Assembly (NCBI GenBank): GCA_016869975.1
Contig: VGCZ01000040.1
Span: 1-46,673 of the forward strand
From: Alphaproteobacteria bacterium
GTDB lineage: Bacteria; Pseudomonadota; Alphaproteobacteria; Reyranellales; Reyranellaceae
Reading direction: 5' to 3'
Length of the DNA: 46,673 bases
Part shown: positions 7,959-18,057 of the stretch, in pieces
Position numbering within the stretch: position 1 is the first letter of the stretch
Layout: each line of letters opens with the position of its first letter
The notes under the pieces: generated by a model
Database searches by the model: none
What the model was told of the DNA's origin: nothing
What the model saw: only the letters and a program-made list of their open reading frames with translations
Made by a program: the position numbers and the translations under genes

Positions 7959-9041
7959 CTACTCCGCCGGCACCGCGACCGGCAACACCGCGCGCTGGCG
8001 CCGGCGCAGCGCCCAAGCGCCACCGGCGACCAGCGCGCCGAAGGCGAGGAACGAGCCCAACGACAGGGTCGACACGCCGGTCAGGCCCTGGCCGATGGTG
8101 CAGCCCGTGGCCAGCACGCCGCCGACGCCCATCATCAGGCCGCCCAGAATGTAGCGGCCGGTCGCCGCCGCGCCGTCGAAGCCCTCAAGCCGCGCCTCGC
8201 CACGCAGGAACGCCACGGCGGCGGCGCCAACGGGGATGCCCAGCACCCAGGCGATCCCGAAATCCAGCGACGCGCCGGTATAGGTCAACGCATAGACCAG
8301 CGCGCTGGCCCAAGGACCGGTCACAGTCACGCTTTCCAGCGCCATCGGCTCGAACTCGTCGGCGCCGACCACGCCGGTGGTGACGAACGCCGCAGGCACC
8401 AGCAGGCCGATCAGCGCGCCGCCCACGAGATGACGCGGCGCGACCCGCCGGCGCGCGATGAAGGCCAAGGCCGGCAGCACCAACGCCGCGACCAGCAGGC
8501 CACGCGCGACGCCTGTCGACAGGCCCAGCCATCCCGAGACCAGGGACACCAGCCCCTGATCGGCCAGACCCAGCGACTTGAGGTCGATCGCGGTGGCGCC
8601 GCCCAGCGCCGTGCGCATCGGCGCCAGCACGCCGCGCAGCGTCGCGTAGGCCGCCAACCCCATCACGAGCAAGGTCACCAGCGAACGCAGATTGCCGCCC
8701 GCCGCCAGTACCAGCAGCCGCGCGCCGCAGCCGCCGGCCAGCACCATGCCGACGCCGAACAGCAGTCCGCCGAGAACGGTGCCGCCGACCTGCAGGGGGT
8801 TGGGCAGATAGAAGGTCTTGCCGAGGTCGATCAGGCCGGCGGCGGCCAGCGCCTGCGTGCCGGCCAGCGCCAGCACCGCCGCCATCAGGTAGCCGCGCAG
8901 CCGGGGAGCGTCGGGGGTGGACAGCGCATCCTCGACCGCGCCGCGCACGCAGAACGCCGACCAGCGCCCGACGGCGCCAAAAGTCAGCCCGATCGCGAAA
9001 CCCGCGATCAGGGCCCAGGTGCGGGCGTCGAATTCCACCAT
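7959..9041 (-). CDS. YeeE/YedE family sulfur (thiosulfate-type) transporter
   Basis: Integral membrane protein of 360 residues with about nine or ten hydrophobic helices, in the YeeE/YedE family, which includes the thiosulfate channel-like importer TsuA. Conserved cysteines that relay thiosulfate in that family are visible in 'LAGGCGARLL' and 'LATGCTIGQGLTG', and a further one in 'WSAFCVRG'. Two similar halves, each with a glycine-cysteine motif, suggest the usual internal duplication. It is divergent from an OsmC-family gene across a 134-170 bp AT-rich promoter region, which suggests sulfur or thiol-stress control. Confidence 0.87.
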   Translation of the reverse strand: MVEFDARTWALIAGFAIGLTFGAVGRWSAFCVRGAVEDALSTPDAPRLRGYLMAAVLALAGTQALAAAGLIDLGKTFYLPNPLQVGGTVLGGLLFGVGMVLAGGCGARLLVLAAGGNLRSLVTLLVMGLAAYATLRGVLAPMRTALGGATAIDLKSLGLADQGLVSLVSGWLGLSTGVARGLLVAALVLPALAFIARRRVAPRHLVGGALIGLLVPAAFVTTGVVGADEFEPMALESVTVTGPWASALVYALTYTGASLDFGIAWVLGIPVGAAAVAFLRGEARLEGFDGAAATGRYILGGLMMGVGGVLATGCTIGQGLTGVSTLSLGSFLAFGALVAGGAWALRRRQRAVLPVAVPAE

Positions 9042-9104
9042 GGCCGGTCTCCCTGCCTCCCGACGGGAAATAGGGTGATTTCACACAGGCCTCAAACAGC
9101 GAAT

Positions 9105-9133
9105 CCTTAAAGAACAGTTAGTTTTAGTATAAT
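9105..9133 (+). promoter_or_regulatory. Candidate sigma-70-type promoter for the OsmC gene
   Basis: A perfect TATAAT at 9128-9133 lies in an AT-rich island of an otherwise GC-rich window, between the divergent yeeE and osmC-like genes. A weak -35 (CCTTAA or CTTAAA) lies 16-17 bases upstream. The reverse strand of the same island contains TATACT (9126-9131), which could serve the YeeE gene. I found no clear operator. Confidence 0.45.
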
Positions 9134-9211
9134 TTATCCTCGCAGCCTTTCGCGGGGGAACCGGAGCGATTAGGAATGGGACCGATCACCGCCGGAAGCG
9201 AGGGCCGACCG

Positions 9212-9715
9212 ATGAACGCCGATGAATTGCGCGCGACCCAGGCGCCGCTGAAGGACCGGTACCGGCAGGAGCCGGGGGCGGCTGTCATCACGCTCAAGGC
9301 CGCTGGCGATCTCGATTCCGACGGCGTGGCCTGCAAGGTCGATACCGGCCGCGCGATCGTCGAGGCCGGCCTGCACCCCGCGACCGGCGGCACCGGCTTG
9401 CAGGCCTGCTCCGGCGATATGTTGCTGGAAGCGTTGGTGGCCTGCGCCGGAGTCACGCTGAAGGCGGTGTCGACGGCGTTGGCGATCCCGATCCGCAAGG
9501 GCACGGTGCGTGCCGAGGGCGACCTCGATTTTCGCGGCACCCTGGGCGTGGCCAAGGACGCGCCGGTCGGCTTCCGCGACATCAGGCTCAGCTTCGAGCT
9601 CGACACCGATGCCACACCCGAGCAGCTCGCGACGCTCTACAAGCTCACCGAGCGCTACTGCGTGATCTACCAGACCTTGAAGAACCCGCCGCCGCTGGCG
9701 CTCACCGCGGCATAG
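9212..9715 (+). CDS. OsmC family protein
   Basis: A 167-residue protein of the OsmC/Ohr fold, a dimeric thiol peroxidase family acting on organic hydroperoxides. Two cysteines at about 66 ('LQACSGDML') and 78 ('LVACAGVTL') sit where the family's redox pair is expected. The N-terminus (ELRATQAPLKDRYR) matches a longer OsmC subgroup of unproven substrate. ATG 9212 has GAGGG upstream; an in-frame ATG at 9176 would add 12 residues and cannot be excluded. The 3' end overlaps the convergent hydrolase gene by 14 bases. Confidence 0.83.
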   Translation: MNADELRATQAPLKDRYRQEPGAAVITLKAAGDLDSDGVACKVDTGRAIVEAGLHPATGGTGLQACSGDMLLEALVACAGVTLKAVSTALAIPIRKGTVRAEGDLDFRGTLGVAKDAPVGFRDIRLSFELDTDATPEQLATLYKLTERYCVIYQTLKNPPPLALTAA

Positions 9716-10484
9716 CACCCATCCAGGCGACGGTGCGCGCCACCACCTGGTCCTCTATGCCGAGGAAGCCGTGGTAGTGGTTGGGCCCGCAGGGATCGGC
9801 GTTGCCCTGCCGCGGTCCGCCACCGCTGAAGCCGATGATCTCGACCGAGCGCGCGGCGGTGAGCCGCGCCTTGAAGCGGTCGGCGTCGCCCGGCGCCGTC
9901 GCGGCGCAGCCGTCGCTGTCGTGACGCAGCAACAGAACCGGCACGCGAATGCTCCCGAGATTGCCGACGCTCGCGGCACCTTGAACGCGGCCATGATCGA
10001 GAAGGGTGCCGGAGGAGATCACCAGGCCGTCGGGTAACACCGCCGACTGCTTGGCGAACAGCGCCACGGCCGACACCGCCCCACGACTCGTGCCGATGAC
10101 GAAGACCGGACCGCCCACGCCGCGCGCCGCGCTGACCACGGCGGCGAGGTCGGTCGCGTGCGGCGCGCCGAAGCGATAGCGGTCGGTGCCCTTCAGGTCC
10201 TGGGCGATGTCGGGCGCAAAGATGGCGTAGCCGGCACGGACATAGGCCTTTCGCGTGCGGATGAGATGGTTCTGCGCCATGCCGCCAATGCGGCCGTCCT
10301 CGCCGAGATCCAGCACGCCGCTGCCGCCGGCCAGCAGGATGACGCCGCCCACCGGCCGCGCCGGCCGATCGGTCAGCACGCGGAAGGTTCCGCCCGGCCT
10401 GGGCGTCAGGGTCAGCACGGTCTCGGCCGCCTGGGCCGAGGCGGCGGTCGCGAGGAGGAGGCAGGCGATCAGGAGGCGGCGCAT
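9702..10484 (-). CDS. Secreted alpha/beta hydrolase (dienelactone hydrolase-like)
   Basis: A 260-residue protein with a clear signal peptide (MRRLLIACLLLATAASAQA), so probably periplasmic. The alpha/beta hydrolase nucleophile elbow is 'GTSRG' (serine 133). 'GVILLAGGSGVLDL' is the oxyanion strand, and a histidine-rich segment ('NHYHGF') near residue 240 can supply the catalytic histidine. Two cysteines ('DGCAAT', 'DPCGPNHY') could form a disulfide, consistent with export. The substrate is unknown. It lies 36 bases after the DUF6356 gene on the same strand. Confidence 0.8.
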   Translation of the reverse strand: MRRLLIACLLLATAASAQAAETVLTLTPRPGGTFRVLTDRPARPVGGVILLAGGSGVLDLGEDGRIGGMAQNHLIRTRKAYVRAGYAIFAPDIAQDLKGTDRYRFGAPHATDLAAVVSAARGVGGPVFVIGTSRGAVSAVALFAKQSAVLPDGLVISSGTLLDHGRVQGAASVGNLGSIRVPVLLLRHDSDGCAATAPGDADRFKARLTAARSVEIIGFSGGGPRQGNADPCGPNHYHGFLGIEDQVVARTVAWMGAMPR

Positions 10485-10520
10485 CGGCGGATGGAAGACC
10501 CGCCGGGGCGCGAAGGCAAG

Positions 10521-10739
10521 CTATCGCCGGACGCGATGCGTGACCATGCGCTCGTGCAGCTCGCGGATGGCGCGGCTGCCAGTCGAGGTGAAGGTCCACG
10601 GCAGCAGGCCGTGCAGCAGGCAGGCCAGCCCGGCGCCGATCAGGCGGAAGCCGAAGCCGGAGGCGGTGGCGAGATGCTCGCCATAGGTCTCGCCGACCGA
10701 GGCGGGGTGGGTGCTGAACAGCGCGGCAAGTCGTGACAT
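10521..10739 (-). CDS. DUF6356 family protein
   Basis: A 72-residue protein beginning 'MSRLAALFSTHPASVGETYGEH', followed by one hydrophobic helix ('LIGAGLACLLHGLLPWTF') and a basic tail ending 'HERMVTHRVRR'. This pattern matches a small family of alphaproteobacterial proteins of unknown function (DUF6356). The longer frame back to 10805 is rejected because the family starts at this methionine. It is divergent from the Lrp-type regulator. Confidence 0.75.
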   Translation of the reverse strand: MSRLAALFSTHPASVGETYGEHLATASGFGFRLIGAGLACLLHGLLPWTFTSTGSRAIRELHERMVTHRVRR

Positions 10740-10839
10740 GGCGATCAGGATAACGACGCGCGCTGGAATCGGTTTGCGCAGTTTGCGTTGAATGGCGCCG
10801 TGCATGGAAAATTTTTCTTTCGAATGCTAGTATGGAGAA

Positions 10840-11319
10840 ATGCTTTCTCTAGACGCCTTCGATATCAAAATCCTCAACCTGCTGCAGCGCGACGCCACCA
10901 TGCCGCTGGCGGAGATCTCCGCCCAGGTCGGCCTGTCGAGCACGCCGTGCTGGCGGCGCATCCAGAAGCTGGAGGAGGCGGGCGTGATCCGCCGCCGCGT
11001 GGCGCTGCTCGACCGTGACGCGCTGAACACCGGCGTCACCGTTTTCGTCGCCATCCGCACCCAGCAGCACAACGCGCGCTGGCTGAAGGATTTCGCCCGC
11101 GCTGTGACTGGATTCACCGAGGTCGTCGACTGCTATCGTATGGCCGGCGACATCGACTACCTGCTGCGCCTGGTCCTGCCCGACATCGCCGCCTACGACT
11201 CGTTCTACAAGCGGCTGATCGCCAAGATGGAGCTCAGCGACGTGACCTCCATGTTCGCCATGGAACAGATCAAGTCGACCACCGAGCTACCGCTGTCCTT
11301 CGTGAAGACGTCGGCCTGA
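10840..11319 (+). CDS. Lrp/AsnC family transcriptional regulator
   Basis: A 159-residue DNA-binding regulator. An N-terminal winged helix-turn-helix ('DAFDIKILNLLQRDATMPLAEI', then 'GLSSTPCWRRIQKLEEAGVI') is followed by a RAM/ACT-like ligand domain ('VTVFVAIRT...DFARAVTGFTEVVDCYRMAGDIDYLLRLVLPDI'). Members sense amino acids or related effectors. ATG 10840 has GGAG four bases upstream. An AT-rich near-palindrome (GAAAATTTTTC, 10807-10817) just upstream could be an autoregulatory site. No obvious amino-acid target gene is adjacent. Confidence 0.93.
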   Translation: MLSLDAFDIKILNLLQRDATMPLAEISAQVGLSSTPCWRRIQKLEEAGVIRRRVALLDRDALNTGVTVFVAIRTQQHNARWLKDFARAVTGFTEVVDCYRMAGDIDYLLRLVLPDIAAYDSFYKRLIAKMELSDVTSMFAMEQIKSTTELPLSFVKTSA

Positions 11320-11326
11320 TGTCCGG

Positions 11327-11674
11327 CTACTCGCCACCTTTGGGGCCATAGAAGACCACCCAGACGCAGAAGTCCGGCGAGCACTCCTCGAAGCGGTGCA
11401 CCGCGCCGGCCGGCGCAAACAGCACGTCGCCCGGCGCGCACTCATGACGGCCATCGTTGCAAACGAAGCGGCCGGTGCCCTGATGCACGATGTAGAGCTC
11501 GTCCTGATCGTGCGGTGTCTGCGGGTCGGGCTGTGGCGGCTTGTAGAAGCGCAGTTCCATCGAGCCATGGCCGAACAGGAAGGCCGAGAGCCGTGGCCCA
11601 CCCGGCGCCGGATACTTCGCCCGCGCCTCCGCCACCGTCGCCCGCGCGCCATCGCGCATTTTCACATCGCCCAT
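11327..11674 (-). CDS. Cupin domain protein
   Basis: A 115-residue single-domain cupin. Motif 1 includes 'HDQDELYIVHQGTGRF' and motif 2 'GDVLFAPAGAVHRFEE', supplying His, Glu and His ligands for a metal such as Fe or Mn. 'SMELRFYKPPQPDPQTPH' fits the first beta strand. The reaction is unknown: small cupins include dioxygenases, isomerases and simple metal binders. GGAGG is five bases before ATG 11674. It lies 74 bases downstream of the flavoprotein monooxygenase gene on the same strand, so the two may be co-transcribed. Confidence 0.83.
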   Translation of the reverse strand: MGDVKMRDGARATVAEARAKYPAPGGPRLSAFLFGHGSMELRFYKPPQPDPQTPHDQDELYIVHQGTGRFVCNDGRHECAPGDVLFAPAGAVHRFEECSPDFCVWVVFYGPKGGE

Positions 11675-11748
11675 CGTCGCCTCCGCCCCGTGACGAGCAG
11701 CCTATCCGACACGGCGATTGTCTCGGCCAGGAATATTGTCCTTCGGCC

Positions 11749-13029
11749 CTATAGCGGCAGGCCTCGGGTGAGACGCGGCTGATCGCCGACCGCGCCCATC
11801 GCGTGGCGCATGAAGAAGCGGCGCAGCGGCGCCACGCGGTTGGCGGCGGCGAGGCCGAGATCGCGCGCCAGGCGCACCGGCGGCAGGTCGTTGGAGAACA
11901 GGCGGTTGAGCGCGTCGGTGGCGGCGACCAAAGCGAGGTTGTCGACGCGGCGCCAGCGCTCGTAGGCCTCCAAGGTCGCAGTACCACCGATGTCGAGGCC
12001 CAGGCGTCGCGCGTCGACCACGACCTCGGCCAGGGCCACGACGTCGCGCAGGCCGAGATTCCAGCCCTGTCCGGCGATCGGGTGGATGGCGTGCGCGGCG
12101 TCGCCGACCAGGGCCAGGCGCTGGGCGATGTAGCGCTCGGCGTGCATCAGCGAGAGCGGGTAGTGGTAGCGCGGGCCCACCGGTCGCACGGCGCCGAGAT
12201 GCGAGCCGAAGCGCTGGGCGAACTCGCGCGCGAAGGCCGCGTCGTCGAGCTTCAGCAGCGCCGGCACCAGATCGGCGCGCTCGCTCCAGACGATCGAGGA
12301 GCGATGCGCGCCGGTTCGCGGGTCATCGGTCATCGGCAGGATGGCGAAGGGTCCGCCGGGCAGGAATTTCTCGTGCGCCACGCCCCTATGTGGCTGTTCG
12401 TGCTCGGCGACGCAGACGATGGCGGTCTGCTCGTAGCGCCATTGCAAGGCGCCGATGCCGGCCTGCTCACGCAGCGCGCCGAACTTGCCCTCGGCCGACA
12501 CCAGCAGCGGCGCGCGCAGCACGCGGCCATCGGCCAGGACCACCGTGGCGGCCGCGTTGTCGCGCGTGATGCGCGCGGTCTCGGCCGGCGCGAGGAAGGT
12601 CGCGGTCGGCATCGCGGCCAGCCGGGTGAACAGCGCGCGGCGGATGAAGCGATTCTCGACGATGTGGCCCATCGGCTGCGCCGGTGCGCAGGCCTCCGCC
12701 AGCTCGCGGTGATCGAAATGCAGGTGCAGCAGCGAGGTGCGCGCTTCCGTGGCGCCCGGCTCGAGGCGGCCATCGGAGATGCGGATGTCGTCGATGGCAG
12801 CGGCGTCGGGCGCCAGCATCGGCCAGACGCCGAGCGCCTCGAGCGCGCGCTGTGCGGCAGAGGCGATGGCGGTGGTGCGCCCGTCATAGGGGCCGGCGGT
12901 CATCGTGTCGACGGCCAGCCGGTCGATGATCGCCACACGCACGCCGGCCGAAGCCAGCGCGATGCCCAGGGTCGCGCCGATCATGCCGGCGCCGACGACT
13001 ATCACGTCACAGCGGATCTCGCGGTCCAT
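11749..13029 (-). CDS. UbiH/UbiF/COQ6 family FAD-dependent monooxygenase
   Basis: A 426-residue flavin hydroxylase of the class that hydroxylates the ring of ubiquinone precursors. It has the N-terminal FAD-binding 'VVGAGMIGATLGIALASAG', a family-typical 'DGRTTAIASAAQRALEALGVW', and the C-terminal 'LVGDAAHAIHPIAGQGWNLGLRD', the GD motif that binds the FAD ribityl chain. Alphaproteobacteria often carry one broad-specificity UbiL-type hydroxylase or several narrow ones, so I do not assign the ring position. ATG 13029 is preferred to GTG 13044, although neither has a strong ribosome site. Confidence 0.87.
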   Translation of the reverse strand: MDREIRCDVIVVGAGMIGATLGIALASAGVRVAIIDRLAVDTMTAGPYDGRTTAIASAAQRALEALGVWPMLAPDAAAIDDIRISDGRLEPGATEARTSLLHLHFDHRELAEACAPAQPMGHIVENRFIRRALFTRLAAMPTATFLAPAETARITRDNAAATVVLADGRVLRAPLLVSAEGKFGALREQAGIGALQWRYEQTAIVCVAEHEQPHRGVAHEKFLPGGPFAILPMTDDPRTGAHRSSIVWSERADLVPALLKLDDAAFAREFAQRFGSHLGAVRPVGPRYHYPLSLMHAERYIAQRLALVGDAAHAIHPIAGQGWNLGLRDVVALAEVVVDARRLGLDIGGTATLEAYERWRRVDNLALVAATDALNRLFSNDLPPVRLARDLGLAAANRVAPLRRFFMRHAMGAVGDQPRLTRGLPL

Positions 13030-13067
13030 GGCCGGACTTCGCACCCATGGCGCGGGCGGCGCAAACG

Positions 13068-13093
13068 AAAAGAGCGGGCCGAGGCCCGCTCTT
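13068..13093 (-). terminator. Rho-independent terminator of the porin gene
   Basis: An 11-bp inverted repeat, AAGAGCGGGCC / GGCCCGCTCTT, at 13070-13080 and 13083-13093. Read on the minus strand it ends in TTTT (13068-13071), 22 bases after the stop codon of the TorF-type porin gene. It separates that transcript from the UbiH-type gene. Confidence 0.85.
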
Positions 13094-13114
13094 CAGTGTC
13101 GCAGGGCGCGTCGC

Positions 13115-13900
13115 TCAGAATGCCTTGGCGATCGAGAAGTACGGCCGCACCTTGCAGAAATTGGTGTTGGCGCAGTCGACGGTGCGCAGCGACGTGCCGA
13201 TCACCTGGGCGGTGAAGTCCAAGGTGAAGGCGGTCACGGTGATGCCGGCGGTGAAGTCGAGATAGTCAGGCGAGCCGAAATTGGCGTTGCGCTGGATCGA
13301 CTGGTGGCCGATCGAGCCGGTCAGCTTGGCCGAGATATCCTTGTGCCAGTTGCTGACGAAGGGCAGCGGCACGGTGACGAAGGCGGTCTTGTACCAGGCG
13401 CTGCCGGAGTTGGCGAAGTAGTTGGGTGAGAAGTGCACCTTGGCGCCGACCTGCATGAAGTCGAAGTCGTAGGACGCGCCCAGCGCGACCTCGTGGTAGT
13501 TGTAGCGCAGCGCGCCGCTCACCCCGGGATAGAAGTAGCCGATATAGCCGAGGTCGACGACCAGCTTGTCGTTGAGAAACTTGGCCTTGGCGCCGGCGAC
13601 GATGTCGATCTCGACCGACTCGTTGACGTCGGTCGGGAAGTTCAGGTTGCTGCCCCAGAAGCCGGCGTAGAGCGAGATCGGCTTGAAGACCGGCACCTCA
13701 TAGGTCAGGCCGCCCTGGATCGCCGGATTGCGCTGGGTCTGCGAGATGCCGCGGAACGAATACTCGTTGGCCAAGGTGACGATGCCGGTGATGTCGCCGC
13801 CGAACGGTCCGGTCGGCGTCTTGGCCGGGGCCTGGGCGAAGGCCGGCGCCGCTACCGACAGGGTGGCGGCGATCATGCCGGCCGAAATGCGCTTCATCAT
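13115..13900 (-). CDS. TorF-type outer-membrane porin (Gcw_chp family)
   Basis: A 261-residue exported protein. Residues 1-22 form a signal peptide ending 'APAFA'. The rest is a run of short amphipathic strands with alternating aromatic residues. 'DITGIVTLANEYSFRGISQTQRNPAIQGGLTY' is the hallmark start of the TIGR02001 family of putative porins, and it ends with the C-terminal phenylalanine (SIAKAF) recognised by the BAM machinery. The transported solute is unknown. The start is the first of two adjacent ATGs, with GGAG seven bases before it. It is divergent from the first glnK gene. Confidence 0.87.
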   Translation of the reverse strand: MMKRISAGMIAATLSVAAPAFAQAPAKTPTGPFGGDITGIVTLANEYSFRGISQTQRNPAIQGGLTYEVPVFKPISLYAGFWGSNLNFPTDVNESVEIDIVAGAKAKFLNDKLVVDLGYIGYFYPGVSGALRYNYHEVALGASYDFDFMQVGAKVHFSPNYFANSGSAWYKTAFVTVPLPFVSNWHKDISAKLTGSIGHQSIQRNANFGSPDYLDFTAGITVTAFTLDFTAQVIGTSLRTVDCANTNFCKVRPYFSIAKAF

Positions 13901-14669
<769 letters not shown>

Positions 14670-14682
14670 GGAGGGGAAGTCA

Positions 14683-16068
14683 ATGAAGTCGCATCGCATG
14701 AAGGGTTTGGCGCTGGCGGCCACGGGCGCCGCGCTGACCGCCGCGTGGACCGTCTCGGCCTTGGCGCAGACGCCGGCCGCGCCACCCGCCGCTCCGGCCG
14801 CACCAGCGGCTCCCGCCGCGCCGGCGCTGAATACCGGCGATACCGCCTGGATGCTGACGGCGGTGGCGTTGGTGCTGATGATGACCATTCCCGGCCTGGC
14901 GCTGTTCTACGGCGGCATGGTGCGCAAGAAGAACGTGCTGGCCACGGCGATGCAGAGCTTCGCCGTCTGCTGCCTGGTCACCGTGCTCTGGATGGTCGTC
15001 GGCTACAGCCTCGCCTTCACCGGCGACGGCTCCTACATCGGCAGCCTGTCGCGCTTCTTCCTCAAGGGCATGGAGATCGACAAGGCGCACTCCCTGGCGG
15101 CGACGATTCCCGAGCCGCTGTTCATGATCTTCCAGATGACCTTCGCTATCATCACACCGGCGCTGATCGCCGGCGCCTTCGCCGAGCGCATGAAGTTCAG
15201 CGCCATGCTGTGGTTCATGGGCCTGTGGTCGATCGTGGTCTACGCGCCGGTCGCGCACTGGGTGTGGGGTGGCGGCTTCCTTGGCGGCGCGGGCGTGCTC
15301 GACTACGCCGGTGGCACCGTGGTGCATATCAACGCCGGTGTCGCGGGCCTCGTCTGTGCCTACGTGCTGGGCAAGCGCAAGGGCTACGGCAACGACAACA
15401 TGGCTCCGCACAACCTCGTGCTGTCGCTGATCGGCGCCTCGCTGCTGTGGGTCGGCTGGTTCGGCTTCAACGCCGGCTCGGCGGTGGGCGCCAGCCCGAA
15501 CGCCGCCATGGCGATGGCCGTGACGCAGATCGCGGCGGCCGGCGCAGGCCTGAGCTGGATGTTCGCGGAGTGGGCGCTGCGCGGCAAGCCCAGCGTGCTC
15601 GGCGTGATCTCGGGCGCCGTCGCCGGCCTGGTGGCGATCACCCCGGCCTCGGGCTTCGTCAACGCCTCCGGCGCGCTGATCATCGGCCTGGTCGCCGGCG
15701 TGATCTGCTTCTGGGGCGCCACGACGCTCAAGAAGATGATGGGCTACGACGACTCCCTCGATGCGTTCGGTGTGCACGGCGTGGGCGGCATCGTCGGCGC
15801 GATCCTCACCGGCGTCTTCGCCGTCGGCGCGATCGGTGGCCCGATCGATGCCTCGGACCTCTCCAAGGGTCTGAAGGCCGGCCTGATCGACGGCAACGCC
15901 AAGCAGGTGCTGATCCAGCTCGAGGGCATCGTCGCCACCGTCATCTGGTGCGCCGTCATCACCTTCGTGCTCCTCAAGATCATCGACGTGACCATCGGTC
16001 TGCGCGTCAACCAGGAGCAGGAGGTCGAAGGCCTCGACATCAATCTGCACGGCGAGACCGTGCACTAG
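14683..16068 (+). CDS. amtB: Ammonium transporter AmtB (first copy)
   Basis: A 461-residue channel-type ammonium importer of the inner membrane. Residues 1-28 form a signal peptide ending 'SALA'. An Ala-Pro-rich repeat (PAAP units, about residues 30-48) precedes 'NTGDTAWML', the usual mature N-terminus. The eleven-helix core contains the twin histidines of the pore: residue 215 in 'VVHINAG' and residue 365 in 'GVHGVGG'. The C-terminal tail ('GLRVNQEQEVEGLDINLHGE') is the GlnK-docking segment. GGAGGGG precedes the start, and a strong terminator follows the stop. Confidence 0.95.
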   Translation: MKSHRMKGLALAATGAALTAAWTVSALAQTPAAPPAAPAAPAAPAAPALNTGDTAWMLTAVALVLMMTIPGLALFYGGMVRKKNVLATAMQSFAVCCLVTVLWMVVGYSLAFTGDGSYIGSLSRFFLKGMEIDKAHSLAATIPEPLFMIFQMTFAIITPALIAGAFAERMKFSAMLWFMGLWSIVVYAPVAHWVWGGGFLGGAGVLDYAGGTVVHINAGVAGLVCAYVLGKRKGYGNDNMAPHNLVLSLIGASLLWVGWFGFNAGSAVGASPNAAMAMAVTQIAAAGAGLSWMFAEWALRGKPSVLGVISGAVAGLVAITPASGFVNASGALIIGLVAGVICFWGATTLKKMMGYDDSLDAFGVHGVGGIVGAILTGVFAVGAIGGPIDASDLSKGLKAGLIDGNAKQVLIQLEGIVATVIWCAVITFVLLKIIDVTIGLRVNQEQEVEGLDINLHGETVH

Positions 16069-16617
<549 letters not shown>

Positions 16618-16641
16618 ACAACAAGAACAACGGGGGAAACC

Positions 16642-17946
16642 ATGAGCCCATTCGCACGTGGCCTGACGGCCGCTGCTCTGTGCGGACTGTTCGCGGGCCC
16701 GGCCTTGGCCCAGCAGGCGCCGGCCAAGATCGACAGCGGCGACACCGCCTGGATAATCGTGGCCACGGCCCTGGTGCTGCTGATGAGTCTGCCCGGCCTG
16801 GCGCTGTTCTATGCCGGCATGGTGCGCAAGAAGAACGTGCTGGCGACCACGGCGCAGACGCTGGCCACCGCTGGCCTCGTGACCGTGCTGTGGGTGATCG
16901 TGGGCTACTCGCTGACCTTCTCCGGCAGTGGCGCCTGGATCGGCGATCTCGGCCGCTTCCTGATGAGCGGGCTGACGGTCGAGGCGATCCACCCCAACGC
17001 CAAGACCATCCCCGAATCGGTCTTCGCCTTCTACCAGATGACCTTCGCCATCATCACCCCGGCGCTGGTGCTGGGCGCCGTGGCCGACCGCATGAAGTTC
17101 AGCGCCATGCTGTGGTTCATGGGGCTGTGGCTGCTCGTCGTCTACGTGCCGATAGCGCACTGGGTGTGGGGTGGCGGCTTCCTGCAGACCGACGGCGTGC
17201 TCGACTTCGCCGGCGGTATCGTCGTGCACATCAACGCCGGCATCGCCGGCCTGGTGGCGGCGATCATGCTCGGGCCGCGCCGCAACTACGGCCACGAGAA
17301 CATGGCGCCCTACAACCTGGTGCTCGCCGTGATCGGCGTGTCGCTGCTGTGGGTCGGCTGGATGGGCTTCAACGGCGGCTCGGCGCTGGCAGCCGATGGC
17401 CGCGCCGGCATGGCGATGCTGGTCACCCATGTCGCGGCCGCCACGGCGGCGCTGGCCTGGATGTTCGCGGAGTGGCTGACCATGGGCAAGCCCAGCGTGC
17501 TCGGCATCATCTCCGGCGCGGTGGCCGGGCTGGGCAGCATCACGCCGGCCGCCGGCTATGTCGGCATCGGCCCGGCGCTGCTCATCGGCCTCGTCGCCGG
17601 GGTGGCGTGCTTCTACGCCTCGACGGCGCTGAAGAAGCGGCTGGGCTACGACGACTCGCTCGACGTCTTCGGCGTGCACGGCGTCGGCGGCATCATCGGC
17701 ACCATCGGCGCCGGCGTCTTCGCGGCGAGCTTCATCGCCGGACCCGAGATCAAGGGCCTGTGGTTCGACGGCAACGGCAAGCAGGTGCTGACCCAGCTCA
17801 AGGGCATCGTCGTGTGCCTGCTGTGGTCGGGCGCGCTGACCTGGGTGATCCTGATGATCATCAAGGCGACAATCGGCCTGCGCGTGACCAATGAGCAGGA
17901 GATCGAGGGCCTCGACCTGCACCTGCACGGCGAGCGCGTGGAGTAG
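16642..17946 (+). CDS. amtB: Ammonium transporter AmtB (second copy)
   Basis: A 434-residue ammonium channel, closely similar to the first copy but without its Ala-Pro repeat. The signal peptide ends 'GPALA'. Pore histidines are at about 196 ('VVHINAG') and 346 ('GVHGVGG'). The GlnK-binding tail reads 'GLRVTNEQEIEGLDLHLHGE'. The two copies keep long identical stretches (for example 'FSAMLWFMGLW' and 'HWVWGGGFL'), indicating tandem duplication of a whole glnK-amtB unit. GGGGGA precedes the start. Confidence 0.94.
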   Translation: MSPFARGLTAAALCGLFAGPALAQQAPAKIDSGDTAWIIVATALVLLMSLPGLALFYAGMVRKKNVLATTAQTLATAGLVTVLWVIVGYSLTFSGSGAWIGDLGRFLMSGLTVEAIHPNAKTIPESVFAFYQMTFAIITPALVLGAVADRMKFSAMLWFMGLWLLVVYVPIAHWVWGGGFLQTDGVLDFAGGIVVHINAGIAGLVAAIMLGPRRNYGHENMAPYNLVLAVIGVSLLWVGWMGFNGGSALAADGRAGMAMLVTHVAAATAALAWMFAEWLTMGKPSVLGIISGAVAGLGSITPAAGYVGIGPALLIGLVAGVACFYASTALKKRLGYDDSLDVFGVHGVGGIIGTIGAGVFAASFIAGPEIKGLWFDGNGKQVLTQLKGIVVCLLWSGALTWVILMIIKATIGLRVTNEQEIEGLDLHLHGERVE

Positions 17947-17951
17947 GACCG

Positions 17952-17979
17952 GGCGCGCGTCGCTTCGGCGATGCGCGCC
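17952..17979 (+). terminator. UUCG-loop hairpin after amtB2
   Basis: A 12-bp stem (GGCGCGCGTCGC / GCGATGCGCGCC, one G-U pair) closed by TTCG, beginning five bases after the amtB2 stop. No T-run follows, so it is either a weak or Rho-assisted terminator or an mRNA 3'-end stabiliser. Confidence 0.5.
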
Positions 17980-18057
17980 GACGCCATATCGGCCACGATC
18001 GCGCCGTTTTCCCGGGCGATGTGGTAGACAATGCTGCCCCCTCGGAGTCGCGCCCAA

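Noticed and set aside
11803-13215. A plus-strand frame of 470 codons over the UbiH-type and porin genes
   Set aside because: It crosses two well-supported genes and the porin terminator, and has no domain or ribosome site.
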